DNA of 64,000 bases from Cohaesibacter sp. (GCA_025210795.1 JAOAQZ010000018.1:1-64000), one strand, 5' to 3'. Shown: positions 21,123 to 32,033, counted from the stretch's first letter. Made by a program: numbers and translations. Notes: generated from the sequence alone by a model not told the origin.

Positions 21123-21764
21123 TCACTCTTTACCAGTGTCTGCATTTTCAGCAAGAGACGCACGGCTTTCAACCACACGGTCGATCAGGCCCCACTCTTT
21201 TGCTTCATCAGCAGTCATGAAATGGTCACGATCAAGAGTCTTTTCAACCACTTCGTAATCCTGACCACAATGCTTGACATAAACTTCATTCAGACGCTTT
21301 TTCATTTTTAGAATGTCTTCTGCATGGCGCTGAATGTCGGATGCCTGCCCCTGGAAGCCACCAGATGGCTGATGCACCATGATGCGCGCATTAGGAAGCG
21401 CAAAGCGCATGTCTTCATGACCGGCACAAAGAAGCAAAGAGCCCATGGATGCCGCCTGTCCCATGCAAAGGGTGGCAACAGGAGGCTTGATGAACTGCAT
21501 GGTATCATAAATGGACATGCCAGCTGTTACAACGCCGCCCGGGCTATTGATATAAAGAGAGATTTCCTTCTTGGGATTGTCGGCTTCAAGGAACAGAAGC
21601 TGAGCACAGACCAAGGTCGCCATATGGTCTTCAATCGGACCGGTGATAAAGATAATCCGCTCTTTGAGAAGGCGTGAATAGATATCATAAGCACGCTCGC
21701 CACGGTTGGACTGTTCCACAACCATCGGCACTAGATTCATCGCAAGATCGATTGGATCCTTCAT
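21123..21764 (-). CDS. clpP: ATP-dependent Clp protease proteolytic subunit ClpP
   Basis: 213-residue serine peptidase forming the tetradecameric chamber that works with ClpX/ClpA. Catalytic Ser is in [13 protein letters not shown] (about residue 106), His in [11 protein letters not shown] (about residue 131), and Asp in the helix after [15 protein letters not shown]. Oligomerisation and active-site flanks ([20 protein letters not shown]) are intact. I use ATG 21764 ([19 protein letters not shown]) with a GAGGA site, rather than the start eight codons upstream. The short N-terminus means any propeptide is brief. Confidence 0.98.
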   Translation of the reverse strand: MKDPIDLAMNLVPMVVEQSNRGERAYDIYSRLLKERIIFITGPIEDHMATLVCAQLLFLEADNPKKEISLYINSPGGVVTAGMSIYDTMQFIKPPVATLCMGQAASMGSLLLCAGHEDMRFALPNARIMVHQPSGGFQGQASDIQRHAEDILKMKKRLNEVYVKHCGQDYEVVEKTLDRDHFMTADEAKEWGLIDRVVESRASLAENADTGKE

Positions 21765-22169
21765 GATTTTTCCTCGTCGCAAGACCAAAATGTCAACATC
21801 AGGATGCTAACTCGCACCAAAGTGGTAGTTGGCAACCAAAGGCAGACTTTTCAAGACATGTCAGGTTTGATTGACACTTCCTTGCTCGCAGGCCTGTTAT
21901 CCATTTGTGCGCGCAAAAAAATCCCGATCAAACCGACCAACCGAATCGATCACGCTCCGGCTACCCGCCTTTTTAGCATCCGGACTATAAATAATTTACT
22001 GACAGAATTGCACTCACGGTATTTTTACCCCAACCATAGGGTAACTTGTCTTGAAAAACCTCAAGAAGCCTTTGGAAGAAAAACAAATTCTCTTCTCAAA
22101 AAAGAGAACGCCCACAGCATCTGCTGCAGGCGTTCCCTAAATTCTATCGAACGAAAAAGAGAAAATCTC
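21765..22169. other. tig-clpP intergenic region
   Basis: 405 bases with the tig terminator at 22096-22135 and otherwise no ORF that resembles a protein. The clpP promoter must lie between 21765 and about 22090; I could not place it. Confidence 0.65.
22096..22135 (-). terminator. Rho-independent terminator of tig
   Basis: Long stem, up to 14 bases counting G-U pairs (outer part GAACGCC / GGCGTTC), followed on the minus strand by TCTTTTTT. Starts about 35 bases after the tig stop. Confidence 0.9.
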
Positions 22170-23519
22170 TTACTCGTCGTCTTCAGAAGCCAGCTTTTCC
22201 AGCTCTTCCTTGGTCACAGTCTTATCTTCGATTTTGGTCAGCTCGAGCAGATAGTCGACGACTTTTTCTTCAAAGATAGGTGCGCGGATGGAAGCCAGAG
22301 CTTCAGCATTCTGGGTGTAATATTCGAAAACCTGACGTTCCTGACCCGGGAACTGCTGGGCACGGGCCATGATGCCGCGCTGCACTTCTTCGTCAGTCAC
22401 CTGAATTTCGTTCTTCTCACCAATTTCAGACAGAACCAGACCCAGACGAACACGACGCTCGGCAATAGTCTTGTATTCTTCCTGTGCTTTCTCTTCGGTG
22501 GTGTCTTCGTCTTCGAAGGTCTTGCCGGATTCATTCATCTCAGCAGTAACCTGCTGCCAGATATTGTTGAATTCCTGCTCCAGAAGAGTTGGTGGAACGT
22601 CAAACTTGTGCAGCTCGTCCATTTTGTCGAGCAGCTGACGCTTGACGCGCTGGCGGGTCAGGGAACCATACTGGGAGGTGATCTGATCTTTGATCACTTC
22701 TCTCAGCTTGTCCATGGACTCAAGACCAAGCTTGGAAGCAAATTCATCATCCAGAACCAGCTCACCAGCGGCCTGAACTTCTTTCACGACAATGTCAAAC
22801 TCAGCATCTTTGCCAGCCAGTGCTTCTGCACCATAATCAGCCGGGAAAGTCACTTTGATGGTTTTCTCATCGCCTTCTTTAGAGCCGATCAACTGCTCTT
22901 CAAAGCCGGGGATGAACTGGCCGGAGCCAAGAACCAGCTGAGCATTCTCGTCAGCACCACCTTCGAAAGGCTCACCGTCGATTTTACCCAGGTAAGACAT
23001 CAGAACGCGGTCTTTATCTTCAGCAGCGCCGTCTTTTTTCTCGTAAGGACGGGAGCCATCAGCGATCATGTTCAGGCGTTCTTCAACTTCAGATTCTTCA
23101 ACCTCAACAACAGGGCGCTCAATCTCAACACCAGATACGTCAGCGACTTCGATGGTCGGCAGAACTTCATAAATGATGTCAAATTCAAGATCGGCCTTAC
23201 CGTCCATGATCTTGTCGGCTTCTTCCTGATCTTCGGTCAGTTTGTACTGAGGCTGCATAGCAGATTTTTCGCTACGCTCTTCCAAAGATGTACGGGTGGT
23301 CTCACCAATCAGGTCCTGTACGATCTCGGACATAAGAGCTTTGCCGTGCAATTTGCGCACGTGAGATGCTGGCACTTTGCCCGGGCGGAAACCGTTAATC
23401 TGGATCTGACCTTTGATTTCGTCGATTTTCTTTACCAGACGGGCTTCAAGATCAGAAGCAGGAACAACGACTTTCAGTTCGCGTTTCAGTCCTTCGGACA
23501 GGGTTTCAGTCACCTGCAT
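22170..23519 (-). CDS. tig: Trigger factor (ribosome-associated chaperone and peptidyl-prolyl isomerase)
   Basis: 449-residue chaperone that meets nascent chains at the ribosome exit. N-terminal ribosome-binding domain with the signature loop NGFRPGKVPASHVRK (about residue 42), FKBP-type isomerase domain (about residues 160-245, with SYLGKIDGEPFEGG and PGFEEQLIGSKEGDE) and the helical C-terminal substrate cradle. The C-terminus is acidic (EELEKLASEDDE). Starts MQVTETLSEGLKRELKVVVP. Upstream of clpP in the usual order tig-clpP-clpX; it has its own terminator. Confidence 0.98.
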   Translation of the reverse strand: MQVTETLSEGLKRELKVVVPASDLEARLVKKIDEIKGQIQINGFRPGKVPASHVRKLHGKALMSEIVQDLIGETTRTSLEERSEKSAMQPQYKLTEDQEEADKIMDGKADLEFDIIYEVLPTIEVADVSGVEIERPVVEVEESEVEERLNMIADGSRPYEKKDGAAEDKDRVLMSYLGKIDGEPFEGGADENAQLVLGSGQFIPGFEEQLIGSKEGDEKTIKVTFPADYGAEALAGKDAEFDIVVKEVQAAGELVLDDEFASKLGLESMDKLREVIKDQITSQYGSLTRQRVKRQLLDKMDELHKFDVPPTLLEQEFNNIWQQVTAEMNESGKTFEDEDTTEEKAQEEYKTIAERRVRLGLVLSEIGEKNEIQVTDEEVQRGIMARAQQFPGQERQVFEYYTQNAEALASIRAPIFEEKVVDYLLELTKIEDKTVTKEELEKLASEDDE

Positions 23520-23682
23520 ATCAATCTGCTTTCGTTTTTTGTCAAAATTCGATCACGACTCGACAAAAGGCACTGCCTTGGCCCTTGCCGGATTGCGCTC
23601 AACAACCTGTCGCCCAACAAAGACAGGCCGCCGTAGCAGCCATATGCCTTGCAACTCCTCAAAGCAAAACCTTGAGGAGGAA

Positions 23683-23767
<85 letters not shown>

Positions 23768-24000
23768 ACATTTTGGCGTCTAGCGCCAGTAGATCGAGCG
23801 GGGCCTCTATAGCACCCGTTTTTGAAAGCGCAAAGAAAAATTCGCCATTTGTTCAAAATTCCCCACACTTCTGGGGGAATCTTGATGCCGCCATGGTCAA
23901 AAGCGCCAGAAAAAGGCGGTTTTTCAACATCTCCGCCCTTCCACATCAAGTTCTATATAGAGAGACCCCGAAAGTCCCTTTTGCTGCCGGACGACTTGCA

Positions 24001-25593
24001 TCAGCTTTCATCAGAAGGAGCGGACTGAAAAAGCTTGCTATAAACAGAGGGCAGCAGATTAGGCAAATCTTGCGAAATCGCCCCCGGCCCCGCCAAACTT
24101 CCGGTTTGCGCATGAAGCCACGCCCCCGCGCAGGCTGCATCAAAGGCCGATAGCCCTTGCGCCATAAGCCCTGCGACAATCCCGGCCAGCACATCTCCGC
24201 TCCCAGCTGTTGCCAGATAGGGCACGCCAAAGGACTGAACCACGGCCCCGCCATCAGGGTTGGCAATCACACTATCAGCGCCTTTGAGCACAATGACTGC
24301 GCCGATTCGCTCAGACGCCATCCGCACGCATTCAAGCTTGGAAAACCCCTTCTCTGTCCGCACCTTATGAGACAGATCAGGAAAGAGAGCTTCAAACTCC
24401 CCTTCATGAGGCGTAAGCACAAGGCGGCCGGATTGAGCAGCCACACTTGCCCGCACAATGGCAAGCCCCTCTTTTCCCCCTTGCGCAACAAGCCGCAGCG
24501 CATCAGCATCCAGTACTACAGCCAAATCATCGTCCAGAGATCTTTTCACGAGAGCCGCACGCTCACCATCAAGCCCCATGCCCGGCCCCAGCAAAACCGA
24601 GCTATAGGATTTTTCGCGCAAGATCATTTCAAAGGAAGCAAGATCACCAAGGGGCGCAATCATGATGGAGGTCACTTGCGACGCAACAACTGGCACCGCT
24701 TCTTGCGGAGGCGCCAAAGTCACAAGCCCTGCCCCTGCCCGCAGGCTGGCATGCGCGGCCAGCCGCGCAGCCCCTGTACTGCTAACGCCCCCACACACAA
24801 CCAGACAATGGCCGCGCTGGAATTTATGATCAGCCAGCCGAAACGGATCAATTGTCTCCAAAGGGCGCAAGGCATCGGGCAGCTCGTCTTGCCAAAGAAC
24901 CGGATCATTTAGCAGCGCAGTATATCCGCATTCATCCAGAACCTCCGGCTCAATTCCGATTTGGGCAACTTCCACCTGCCCGCAATAGGCTGCACCGGGA
25001 TAAAGCAAATGCCCCGGCTTATAGCGAAAGAAAGTCACGGAACGGGCAGCTTTGACGGCAGAGCCGCGCACCAGACCGCTCCCCCCTTCAACGCCGCTTG
25101 GCAGATCAACCGAGACAACGGGCAAGCCGCTTTCATTAAGGCGCTCAATCAGCTCGGCAAGTTCCCCCACAACAGGTCGGTCAAGCCCCGCCCCAAACAG
25201 GGCATCAATCACCAGATCACAATCCTGCCAAAGGCCAGAGCTTAAAGGATAGACTTCCTCCCCCCAATCATCTGCCGCAAGCGCCGCATCTCCGTGCAAC
25301 TCGGACACATCAACAGAGCAACCAACCATGGCGCTCCAGCCTTCTTCCTCCAGCAATCGGGCCGCAACAAACCCATCGCCCCCGTTATTGCCCGGACCAC
25401 ACAAAATGCAGACCATCCCCGAAGCTGATGACCCCGTCTGTTCTTCCAAAAGATCCAAGGCCGCCCGCGCAACGGCTGCCCCCGCCGTCTCCATCAAATC
25501 ATATCCCGGCACGCCACCTTCGATAGTCCAGCGATCAGCAGCTCCCATTTGCTCCGGCAGTAAAATTTCTAAAGGATTGATTTGACTAGACAT
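24001..25593 (-). CDS. nnr: Bifunctional NAD(P)H-hydrate epimerase / ADP-dependent NAD(P)H-hydrate dehydratase
   Basis: 530-residue fusion enzyme that repairs NAD(P)HX. The N-terminal YjeF_N domain (about residues 1-210) shows the Rossmann-type CILCGPGNNGGDGFVAARLL and the DALFGAGLDR and VDLPSGVEG motifs of the epimerase. The C-terminal ribokinase-like dehydratase domain shows VVCGGVSSTGAARLAAHASL, LLGPGMG, LTPHEGEFEALFP and ATAGSGDVLAGIVAGLMAQG with the catalytic Asp. I start at ATG 25593 (MSSQINPLEILLPEQMG), with GAGGG seven bases upstream. It lies upstream of tRNA-Leu. In rhizobia this gene is commonly adjacent to glnB, as here (divergent). Confidence 0.96.
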   Translation of the reverse strand: MSSQINPLEILLPEQMGAADRWTIEGGVPGYDLMETAGAAVARAALDLLEEQTGSSASGMVCILCGPGNNGGDGFVAARLLEEEGWSAMVGCSVDVSELHGDAALAADDWGEEVYPLSSGLWQDCDLVIDALFGAGLDRPVVGELAELIERLNESGLPVVSVDLPSGVEGGSGLVRGSAVKAARSVTFFRYKPGHLLYPGAAYCGQVEVAQIGIEPEVLDECGYTALLNDPVLWQDELPDALRPLETIDPFRLADHKFQRGHCLVVCGGVSSTGAARLAAHASLRAGAGLVTLAPPQEAVPVVASQVTSIMIAPLGDLASFEMILREKSYSSVLLGPGMGLDGERAALVKRSLDDDLAVVLDADALRLVAQGGKEGLAIVRASVAAQSGRLVLTPHEGEFEALFPDLSHKVRTEKGFSKLECVRMASERIGAVIVLKGADSVIANPDGGAVVQSFGVPYLATAGSGDVLAGIVAGLMAQGLSAFDAACAGAWLHAQTGSLAGPGAISQDLPNLLPSVYSKLFQSAPSDES

Positions 25594-26429
<836 letters not shown>

Positions 26430-26593
26430 ACCGCTCACGCATTAAACAATTTCATCCATGAAGGCTAAGCATCGCGCCAAACGCCAACATGGAGAGACAT
26501 TAAAGACATAAAGAACAGCAGGAACTTGTCGCAAAATTGCTGACCATCCCAAATCAGCATAACGCGACCAACAGGCAGTAAAGGAATACTGGA

Positions 26594-28003
26594 ATGACCA
26601 CCCCAGCTGATATCATCAAGCAAATTGCAGACAACGACATCAAATATGTTGACCTGCGCTTTACCGATCCACGCGGCAAGTGGCAGCACGTGACCATTGA
26701 TGCAGAATTCTGCGATGAAGATTTCTTTGCAGACGGCATGATGTTTGACGGCTCCTCCATCGAAGGCTGGAAAGCGATCAACGATTCCGACATGGTTATG
26801 ATGCCAGATCCAGAAACTGCTGTTATGGATCCTTTCTTTGCTCAGTCCACACTGATCATGACATGCGACATTCTTGAGCCATCCACCGGCGAAGGCTATG
26901 GCCGCGACCCTCGCATGACCGCTAAAAAAGCTGTTGCTTACCTGCAGTCCACTGGCATCGGTGACACTGTTTACTTTGGCCCAGAAGCTGAATTCTTTGT
27001 ATTTGACGACGTTCGCTTCTCCGCCGATCCTTACAAAACCGGCTTTGAAGTGGATTGCGGCGAGCTTCCATCCAATACCCATGCTGAATATGAAGCTGGC
27101 AACCTGGGCCACCGTCCGCGCATGAAAGGCGGCTACTTCCCGGTTCCACCAATCGATTCCGGCCAGGACTTCCGCGGCGAAATGCTTGCTGTGATGAAAG
27201 AAATGGGCGTTAAAGTAGAAAAGCATCACCACGAAGTGGCTGCTGCCCAGCATGAGCTCTGCATCCAGTTTGAAGACATGGTCACCATGGCCGACAAGCA
27301 GCAGATCTATAAGTATGTTGTGCATCAGGTAGCGCACGCTTACGGCAAAACAGCAACCTTCATGCCAAAGCCGGTATATGGCGATAACGGCACCGGCATG
27401 CACTGCCATATGTCCATCTGGAAAGATGGCGAGCCAACTTTTGCTGGTAACCAATATGCAGACCTGTCAGAAAACGCCCTTTACTATATCGGCGGCATCC
27501 TGAAGCACGCAAAAGCAGTCAATGCCTTCACCAACCCATCAACCAACTCCTACAAGCGTCTGGTTCCAGGGTTTGAAGCACCTGTTCTGCTTGCTTATTC
27601 TGCACGCAACCGCTCTGCTTCCTGTCGTATTCCATACTCCACCTCTCCAAAGGCAAAACGTATGGAAATCCGCTTCCCGGATCCATCCGCCAACCCATAT
27701 CTTGCTTTCACAGCATTGATGATGGCTGGTCTTGACGGCATCAAAAACAAAATCCACCCTGGCGATCCAATGGACAAAAACCTCTATGATCTGCCAGCGG
27801 AAGAACTCAAAGACATCCCAACCGTTGCAGGATCCCTGCGCGAAGCTCTGGAAGCCCTGGACGCTGACCGTGACTTCCTCAAAGCTGGCGGCGTTTTTGA
27901 TGATGACCAGATCGACGCTTACATCGAACTGAAAATGGAAGAAGTGATCCGCCTTGAGCACACTCCTCATCCAGTTGAGTTCGACATGTACTATTCAGTC
28001 TAA
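26594..28003 (+). CDS. glnA: Glutamine synthetase type I
   Basis: 469-residue dodecameric enzyme making glutamine from glutamate, ammonia and ATP. Family signatures: [18 protein letters not shown] (about residue 48), the metal/glutamate site at [15 protein letters not shown] (about residue 263), the ATP-binding loop [17 protein letters not shown], and the adenylylation site Tyr in [11 protein letters not shown] (about residue 398), so it is of the GlnE-regulated GSI-beta type. Good ribosome-binding site (AAAGGAAT). Codon use is strongly biased, consistent with high expression. Terminator directly downstream. Confidence 0.98.
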   Translation: MTTPADIIKQIADNDIKYVDLRFTDPRGKWQHVTIDAEFCDEDFFADGMMFDGSSIEGWKAINDSDMVMMPDPETAVMDPFFAQSTLIMTCDILEPSTGEGYGRDPRMTAKKAVAYLQSTGIGDTVYFGPEAEFFVFDDVRFSADPYKTGFEVDCGELPSNTHAEYEAGNLGHRPRMKGGYFPVPPIDSGQDFRGEMLAVMKEMGVKVEKHHHEVAAAQHELCIQFEDMVTMADKQQIYKYVVHQVAHAYGKTATFMPKPVYGDNGTGMHCHMSIWKDGEPTFAGNQYADLSENALYYIGGILKHAKAVNAFTNPSTNSYKRLVPGFEAPVLLAYSARNRSASCRIPYSTSPKAKRMEIRFPDPSANPYLAFTALMMAGLDGIKNKIHPGDPMDKNLYDLPAEELKDIPTVAGSLREALEALDADRDFLKAGGVFDDDQIDAYIELKMEEVIRLEHTPHPVEFDMYYSV

Positions 28004-28024
28004 TCTTTGTAAGATAGACGAAGA

Positions 28025-28053
28025 AAAGCCGGGTCTTACGACCCGGCTTTTTT
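28025..28053 (+). terminator. Rho-independent terminator of glnA
   Basis: Ten-base stem AAAGCCGGGT / ACCCGGCTTT with a six-base loop and a following T run. Confidence 0.95.
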
Positions 28054-28113
28054 ATTTGAAAACAATGCAATCAAAACAAATAACAACCTTCATTCATGTC
28101 CATTGAAATAGAT

Positions 28114-28701
28114 TTAAAATCCCTCTTCCATTGGAAGCCATGAATGGAGAACCCGCTGCTCTGTCCAATCCATAGTCAGGTAATTCCCCCCGCCCTCAGG
28201 CTGGCTGAAACGATGATCAATCGGCAGCCCCATGAGGTGGCAATAGAGCAAGGTGCCAACAGCACCATGCCCCACAAGCAAGACATCCCCCATCACTGCT
28301 TTGGCCTTGACCTCAGCAATAGCCTGATGAAAGGCTCCAACAATACGCAGCTGAGCATCTTTTGCGCTCTCCCAGCCCCTTATGGATTGATCAGGATGGA
28401 AGAAAAACAGCCGAACCATTTCTTCAAAATGCTCGGGCAATAGAAAGCCGGTAGAAGAGCGATCAATCTCCCCCATGTCGGGCCGAACCGTCACCGGCAG
28501 CCTCAGGCCCTCAGCCATAGGTCGCGCCGTCTGCAACACCTTTGTTTCATCGCTTGAGAAAATATGGGTTGTCCCCAACAGCCAATCCGTTGCAACCACC
28601 GCCTCAATCCGGGAGCGGCCCTTATCACTCAACTCCCATTGCGGCACCGGAATATATGGCTCGATCTGAACCTGAGGATGGGTGAGATAGCGAACAAGCA
28701 T
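28114..28701 (-). CDS. Histidine phosphatase superfamily protein with altered catalytic motif
   Basis: 195-residue protein with the fold pattern of the phosphoglycerate mutase-like histidine phosphatases. The second catalytic histidine is clear in LLVGHGAVGTLLYC (about residue 144), and SSDETKVLQTA (about residue 49) matches the S-x-x-x-R-x-x-x-T-A region. However, the N-terminal RHG motif is replaced by YLTHPQV (Thr in place of the first Arg), and Lys stands where the second Arg is usual. The pattern THPxV...PVPxWxLSxxGR looks like a distinct subfamily; I recall similar alphaproteobacterial proteins but have no function for them. Substrate unknown. Short spacing to the small ORF upstream (28746-28919) suggests co-transcription. 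Confidence 0.85.
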   Translation of the reverse strand: MLVRYLTHPQVQIEPYIPVPQWELSDKGRSRIEAVVATDWLLGTTHIFSSDETKVLQTARPMAEGLRLPVTVRPDMGEIDRSSTGFLLPEHFEEMVRLFFFHPDQSIRGWESAKDAQLRIVGAFHQAIAEVKAKAVMGDVLLVGHGAVGTLLYCHLMGLPIDHRFSQPEGGGNYLTMDWTEQRVLHSWLPMEEGF

Positions 28702-28745
28702 GAGACCAAACCTCCCGAGCTGAAGCTTTGATCATAACATTAGGC

Positions 28746-28919
28746 TTAAACGAGAAGAAAGACCAACCCGAGAAGTGCCGTCATCAGAATATTGAGCGCA
28801 AGAGGCATTGGGTCAGCATGGAGGCGTTCAGAATGGGCACGGTCGGCACGGTAGAGCGTTGATTTCAGCTCAAACACATGCGCGCGCAAATTGTCAATTT
28901 CCGCATCAACCTTTTCCAT
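28746..28919 (-). CDS. Small tail-anchored coiled-coil protein, 57 residues, function unknown
   Basis: 57-codon ORF with ATG at 28919, an AGGATAGG ribosome-binding site just upstream and a TAA stop at 28746. The first 34 residues (MEKVDAEIDNLRAHVFELKS then TLYRADRAHSERLH) are charged with heptad-like leucines and probably helical; residues about 38-57 (DPMPLALNILMTALLGLVFL) are hydrophobic and end right at the stop, the layout of a tail-anchored membrane protein. It lies 44 bases upstream of the histidine phosphatase on the same strand. A TTAA-N6-TTAACC element sits 54 bases before its start. I do not recognise the family. Confidence 0.65.
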   Translation of the reverse strand: MEKVDAEIDNLRAHVFELKSTLYRADRAHSERLHADPMPLALNILMTALLGLVFLLV

Positions 28920-29360
28920 CAAGCCTATCCTGCATTGAATGAAGAACAGCTAAAACTATACCGCCCAAATGGTTAACAAACATTAACCATGATAATTTTC
29001 CCCAAAATGATGAGTCAAGCTATGTTTACATCATAGTTATATTTCAATAACTTGAGAGTTTCTTCTAAATCAATTGTAAATAGACAAACCACGCTCACAC
29101 CCCGCTTTTTCCAAGACAAGAAAAGCCCCCACCACGATCCCCCCGACCCACACAGCCCTCTTGTAAGCGCACCTCTTACCCCAACAAAGTCACAATAAAG
29201 CTGTAGTTTCAGCCCACGCTCTATTGACCAGACATTTAACCACGCGCCAGACTGTTTCGGTCTAAGCGCGCTTGATTCGGCCCGAAATGCACTGCATTTC
29301 CCTCAAATCAGAGCGAGCATATGACGGCAAACCACACACATTGAAGAGCCAGGGTGATTG
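28920..29360. other. Divergent intergenic region upstream of parE
   Basis: 441 bases without a gene; should contain promoters for parE (plus) and for the small ORF (minus). It holds the CtrA-like element at 28973-28988 and several AT-rich stretches; no confident promoter boxes. Confidence 0.6.
28973..28988. promoter_or_regulatory. CtrA-like element TTAA-N6-TTAACC
   Basis: Two TTAA half-sites, the second as TTAACCAT, spaced by six bases; the CtrA consensus is TTAA-N7-TTAA, so this is one base short. It is 54 bases upstream of the small tail-anchored ORF. Confidence 0.3.
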
Positions 29361-31403
29361 ATGTCTTCGTCTGACGATCTTTTTGCAACACCACAATCAG
29401 AACCAGCACCGAAAACAGCAAAAGCGTCCCCCAAAGCCAGCGCCAAAGCAGAACCGGTCGTGCCCGAAGTCAAAGCGGATTATACCGCCGCCGACATTGA
29501 GGTCTTGGAAGGACTGGAGCCTGTGCGGCGCCGTCCGGGCATGTATATTGGCGGCACCGACGAAAAAGCCCTTCATCACCTGTTTGCAGAAGTCATCGAC
29601 AACTCAATGGACGAAGCCGTAGCAGGCTTTGCCACCTGGATTGAAGTGGAATTATGCGCCGATGGCACGCTGGTCATCACCGATAATGGCCGCGGCATTC
29701 CGGTAGACCCCCACCCAAAATTCAAGGATCAATCCGCTCTGGAAGTGATCCTCACCACGCTTCATGCTGGTGGTAAGTTTGATTCCAAGGTCTACGAAAC
29801 CTCAGGCGGTTTGCATGGCGTCGGTATTTCCGTCGTCAATGCCCTGTCCGAAAGCCTTGTGGTAGAAGTTGCCCGCAACAAAAAGCTCTATCGCCAAAGC
29901 TTTGCCCGCGGCATTACCCAAGGCCCGATCGAGCATTTGGGCGACATTCACAACCGGCGCGGCACCAAGGTCAGCTTCAAGCCAGATCACGAGATCTTTG
30001 GCCCCAAATTGCGGTTCCGCCCTGAAATATTGATGAAAATGGCTCGCTCCAAAGCCTACCTGTTTGGTGGCGTGGAAATTCGCTGGGCCTGCGCATCCGA
30101 GCTTTTGGAAAATCTGCCCGAAATCCCGCCCAAGGCAACTTTCCATTTCCCCGGCGGTCTGAAAGATTACCTGTCCACCTCTTTGGGCAAGCAAAACTTT
30201 GTCACGCCTGAAATCTTTGCCGGAAAGACCGACCGCCCCGGCGGTCATGGCTCTGTAGAATGGGCCGTTTGCTGGTTTGGAGGCGATGGTTTTACCAATT
30301 CCTACTGTAACACCGTCCCCACGCCCGAAGGGGGCACCCACGAGAGTGGCCTGCGCACCGCACTTCTGCGCGGCCTTAAAAATTATGCCGAGCTGACCAA
30401 CAATAAAAAGGGTGCCCTGCTCACCGCAGATGATGTGATGACCTCCGCCGGTGCCCTGCTCTCTGTTTTCATTCGCGAGCCGGAATTTGTTGGCCAGACC
30501 AAGGATCGCCTTGCCACGACCGCCGCCAGTCGCATTGTTGATCAGGCAGTTCGTGACCAGTTTGATCACTGGCTGACCAATGCCCCACAACAGGCCAACC
30601 GGCTGCTGGAATGGGTAATTGATCGCGCAGAGGAACGCCTGCGCCGCCGCAAGGAAAAAGACGTCAACCGCAAGTCCGCTGTTCGCAAGCTGCGCCTGCC
30701 GGGCAAGCTTGCTGACTGCTCGCAAAATGCCAAAGGCGACAGTGAAATCTTCATCGTGGAGGGTGATTCCGCGGGCGGCTCTGCCAAACAGGCTCGCAAT
30801 CGCTCAAGTCAGGCCGTGCTGCCTTTGCGCGGCAAAATCCTCAATGTTGCCAATGCCAGCCGTGACAAGCTCAATGCCAATCAGTTGCTTGCAGATCTGA
30901 CACAAGCCCTTGGCTGTGGCACCCGCAAAAATTACAGCGATGACGAGCTGCGCTATGATCGCGTCATCATCATGACAGATGCGGACGTGGATGGAGCACA
31001 CATTGCCTCCCTCCTCCTCACTTTCTTCCAGCGCGAAATGCCGCAACTCATTCATAACGGGCACCTCTATCTCGCCATTCCGCCGCTTTACCGTATCTCC
31101 CAAGGGGGCAAAACCCTCTATGCACGCGATGATATGCATAAGGACGAGCTTCTGGAGAAAGAATTTACAGGTCGCGGCAAAATTGATATCGGCCGATTTA
31201 AGGGTCTTGGTGAAATGCTGCCGGCGCAGCTTAAAGAAACAACCATGGACCCTAAAAAGCGCACTTTGCTAAAGGTCCAAATCATGGATACAGAGCCGGG
31301 CGAGACCAAAGATGCAGTAACGCGCCTTATGGGCAACAAACCGGAATCACGCTTCCAGTTCATTCAGGAAAATGCCGAATTCGCAACAGATCTGGATATT
31401 TGA
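29361..31403 (+). CDS. parE: DNA topoisomerase IV subunit B
   Basis: 680-residue ATPase subunit of topoisomerase IV, which decatenates daughter chromosomes. GHKL ATPase motifs: AEVIDNSMDEAVAG, VITDNGRGIPV and SGGLHGVGISVVNALS; the transducer lysine region QTKDRLATT-type follows; TOPRIM motifs are FIVEGDSAGGSAKQ and MTDADVDGAHIASLLLTFF; the C-terminus has IGRFKGLGEM. ParE rather than GyrB because of its length (GyrB is about 800 in this group) and the Ala/Lys/Pro-rich N-terminal tail of about 40 residues. I use the ATG at 29361; a TTG one codon earlier is possible. No parC in the window, as usual in alphaproteobacteria. Confidence 0.95.
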   Translation: MSSSDDLFATPQSEPAPKTAKASPKASAKAEPVVPEVKADYTAADIEVLEGLEPVRRRPGMYIGGTDEKALHHLFAEVIDNSMDEAVAGFATWIEVELCADGTLVITDNGRGIPVDPHPKFKDQSALEVILTTLHAGGKFDSKVYETSGGLHGVGISVVNALSESLVVEVARNKKLYRQSFARGITQGPIEHLGDIHNRRGTKVSFKPDHEIFGPKLRFRPEILMKMARSKAYLFGGVEIRWACASELLENLPEIPPKATFHFPGGLKDYLSTSLGKQNFVTPEIFAGKTDRPGGHGSVEWAVCWFGGDGFTNSYCNTVPTPEGGTHESGLRTALLRGLKNYAELTNNKKGALLTADDVMTSAGALLSVFIREPEFVGQTKDRLATTAASRIVDQAVRDQFDHWLTNAPQQANRLLEWVIDRAEERLRRRKEKDVNRKSAVRKLRLPGKLADCSQNAKGDSEIFIVEGDSAGGSAKQARNRSSQAVLPLRGKILNVANASRDKLNANQLLADLTQALGCGTRKNYSDDELRYDRVIIMTDADVDGAHIASLLLTFFQREMPQLIHNGHLYLAIPPLYRISQGGKTLYARDDMHKDELLEKEFTGRGKIDIGRFKGLGEMLPAQLKETTMDPKKRTLLKVQIMDTEPGETKDAVTRLMGNKPESRFQFIQENAEFATDLDI

Positions 31404-31602
31404 CGCGAAGAGGACTACAGATAGTCCGTTCATTGGTGGCCTCAAACAAACGGGGCCAGACATCAGGGTCCCGACCGCCTATACCGGTCATGAAAGCAGT
31501 TGCATGAAATCCGCTCTTCACAGTCATATTGCAAATCATATTGCAAATCTGGCATCCCGCCTTCTCCGGCTGGCACATCAGAAAGGCCATGCTTTTCGCT
31601 TG

Positions 31603-32004
31603 ATGAGCAAAGCAAGGGGCCAGCAGCTTTTTTGGGCGGCAGCCCTGTCACTCTGCATCTTTGTCCAGCACCCAATCCAAAGCTTTGCCGCCGACAAGGC
31701 CCTGCCCCCTTATGAGCAAAAATTGCGACGCCTTAGCTCCATCATCGGAGCGCTGATGTATCTTGACCCGCTATGCAACAAGTCAGATGCAACCCAGTGG
31801 CACAACAATATGGCCGCGATCCTGAAGGCAGAAAATCCCGACGATGTAAGAAACCGGCAGCTTACCGCACGCTTCAATCAAAGTTACAAAACTTATGCAG
31901 GCACTTATACTGAATGCAATATACAGGCGCGCAGGATTGTAGGCCTCTATCGGCAGGAAGCCCAAGAGCTTTTGGTCCTGCTCCAACTCAAGCATGCACG
32001 TTAA
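31603..32004 (+). CDS. TIGR02301-like secreted protein of unknown function
   Basis: 133-residue protein with a signal peptide (basic MSKARGQQ, hydrophobic LFWAAALSLCIFV, likely cleavage after SFA). The mature part (PPYEQKLRRLSSIIGALMYL, then DPLCNKSDATQWHNNMAAIL) carries two conserved-looking Cys (DPLCNK and YTECNIQARR), probably a disulfide. The pattern PPYE..L.RLS.I.GAL.YL.PLC matches what I remember of the alphaproteobacterial family TIGR02301. The frame is open upstream to 31372; another ATG at 31504 would add a non-signal-like 33-residue lead, so I choose 31603, although its ribosome-binding site is weak. Function unknown; periplasmic by inference. Confidence 0.75.
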   Translation: MSKARGQQLFWAAALSLCIFVQHPIQSFAADKALPPYEQKLRRLSSIIGALMYLDPLCNKSDATQWHNNMAAILKAENPDDVRNRQLTARFNQSYKTYAGTYTECNIQARRIVGLYRQEAQELLVLLQLKHAR

Positions 32005-32033
32005 CCATTTTCGTTAAAACCCGCCGCATAACT

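Noticed and set aside
22170..23636. Long plus-strand frame (about 610 codons) opposite trigger factor
   Set aside because: Phe-rich mirror of the Glu/Lys-rich trigger factor gene; the minus-strand protein has full family signatures.
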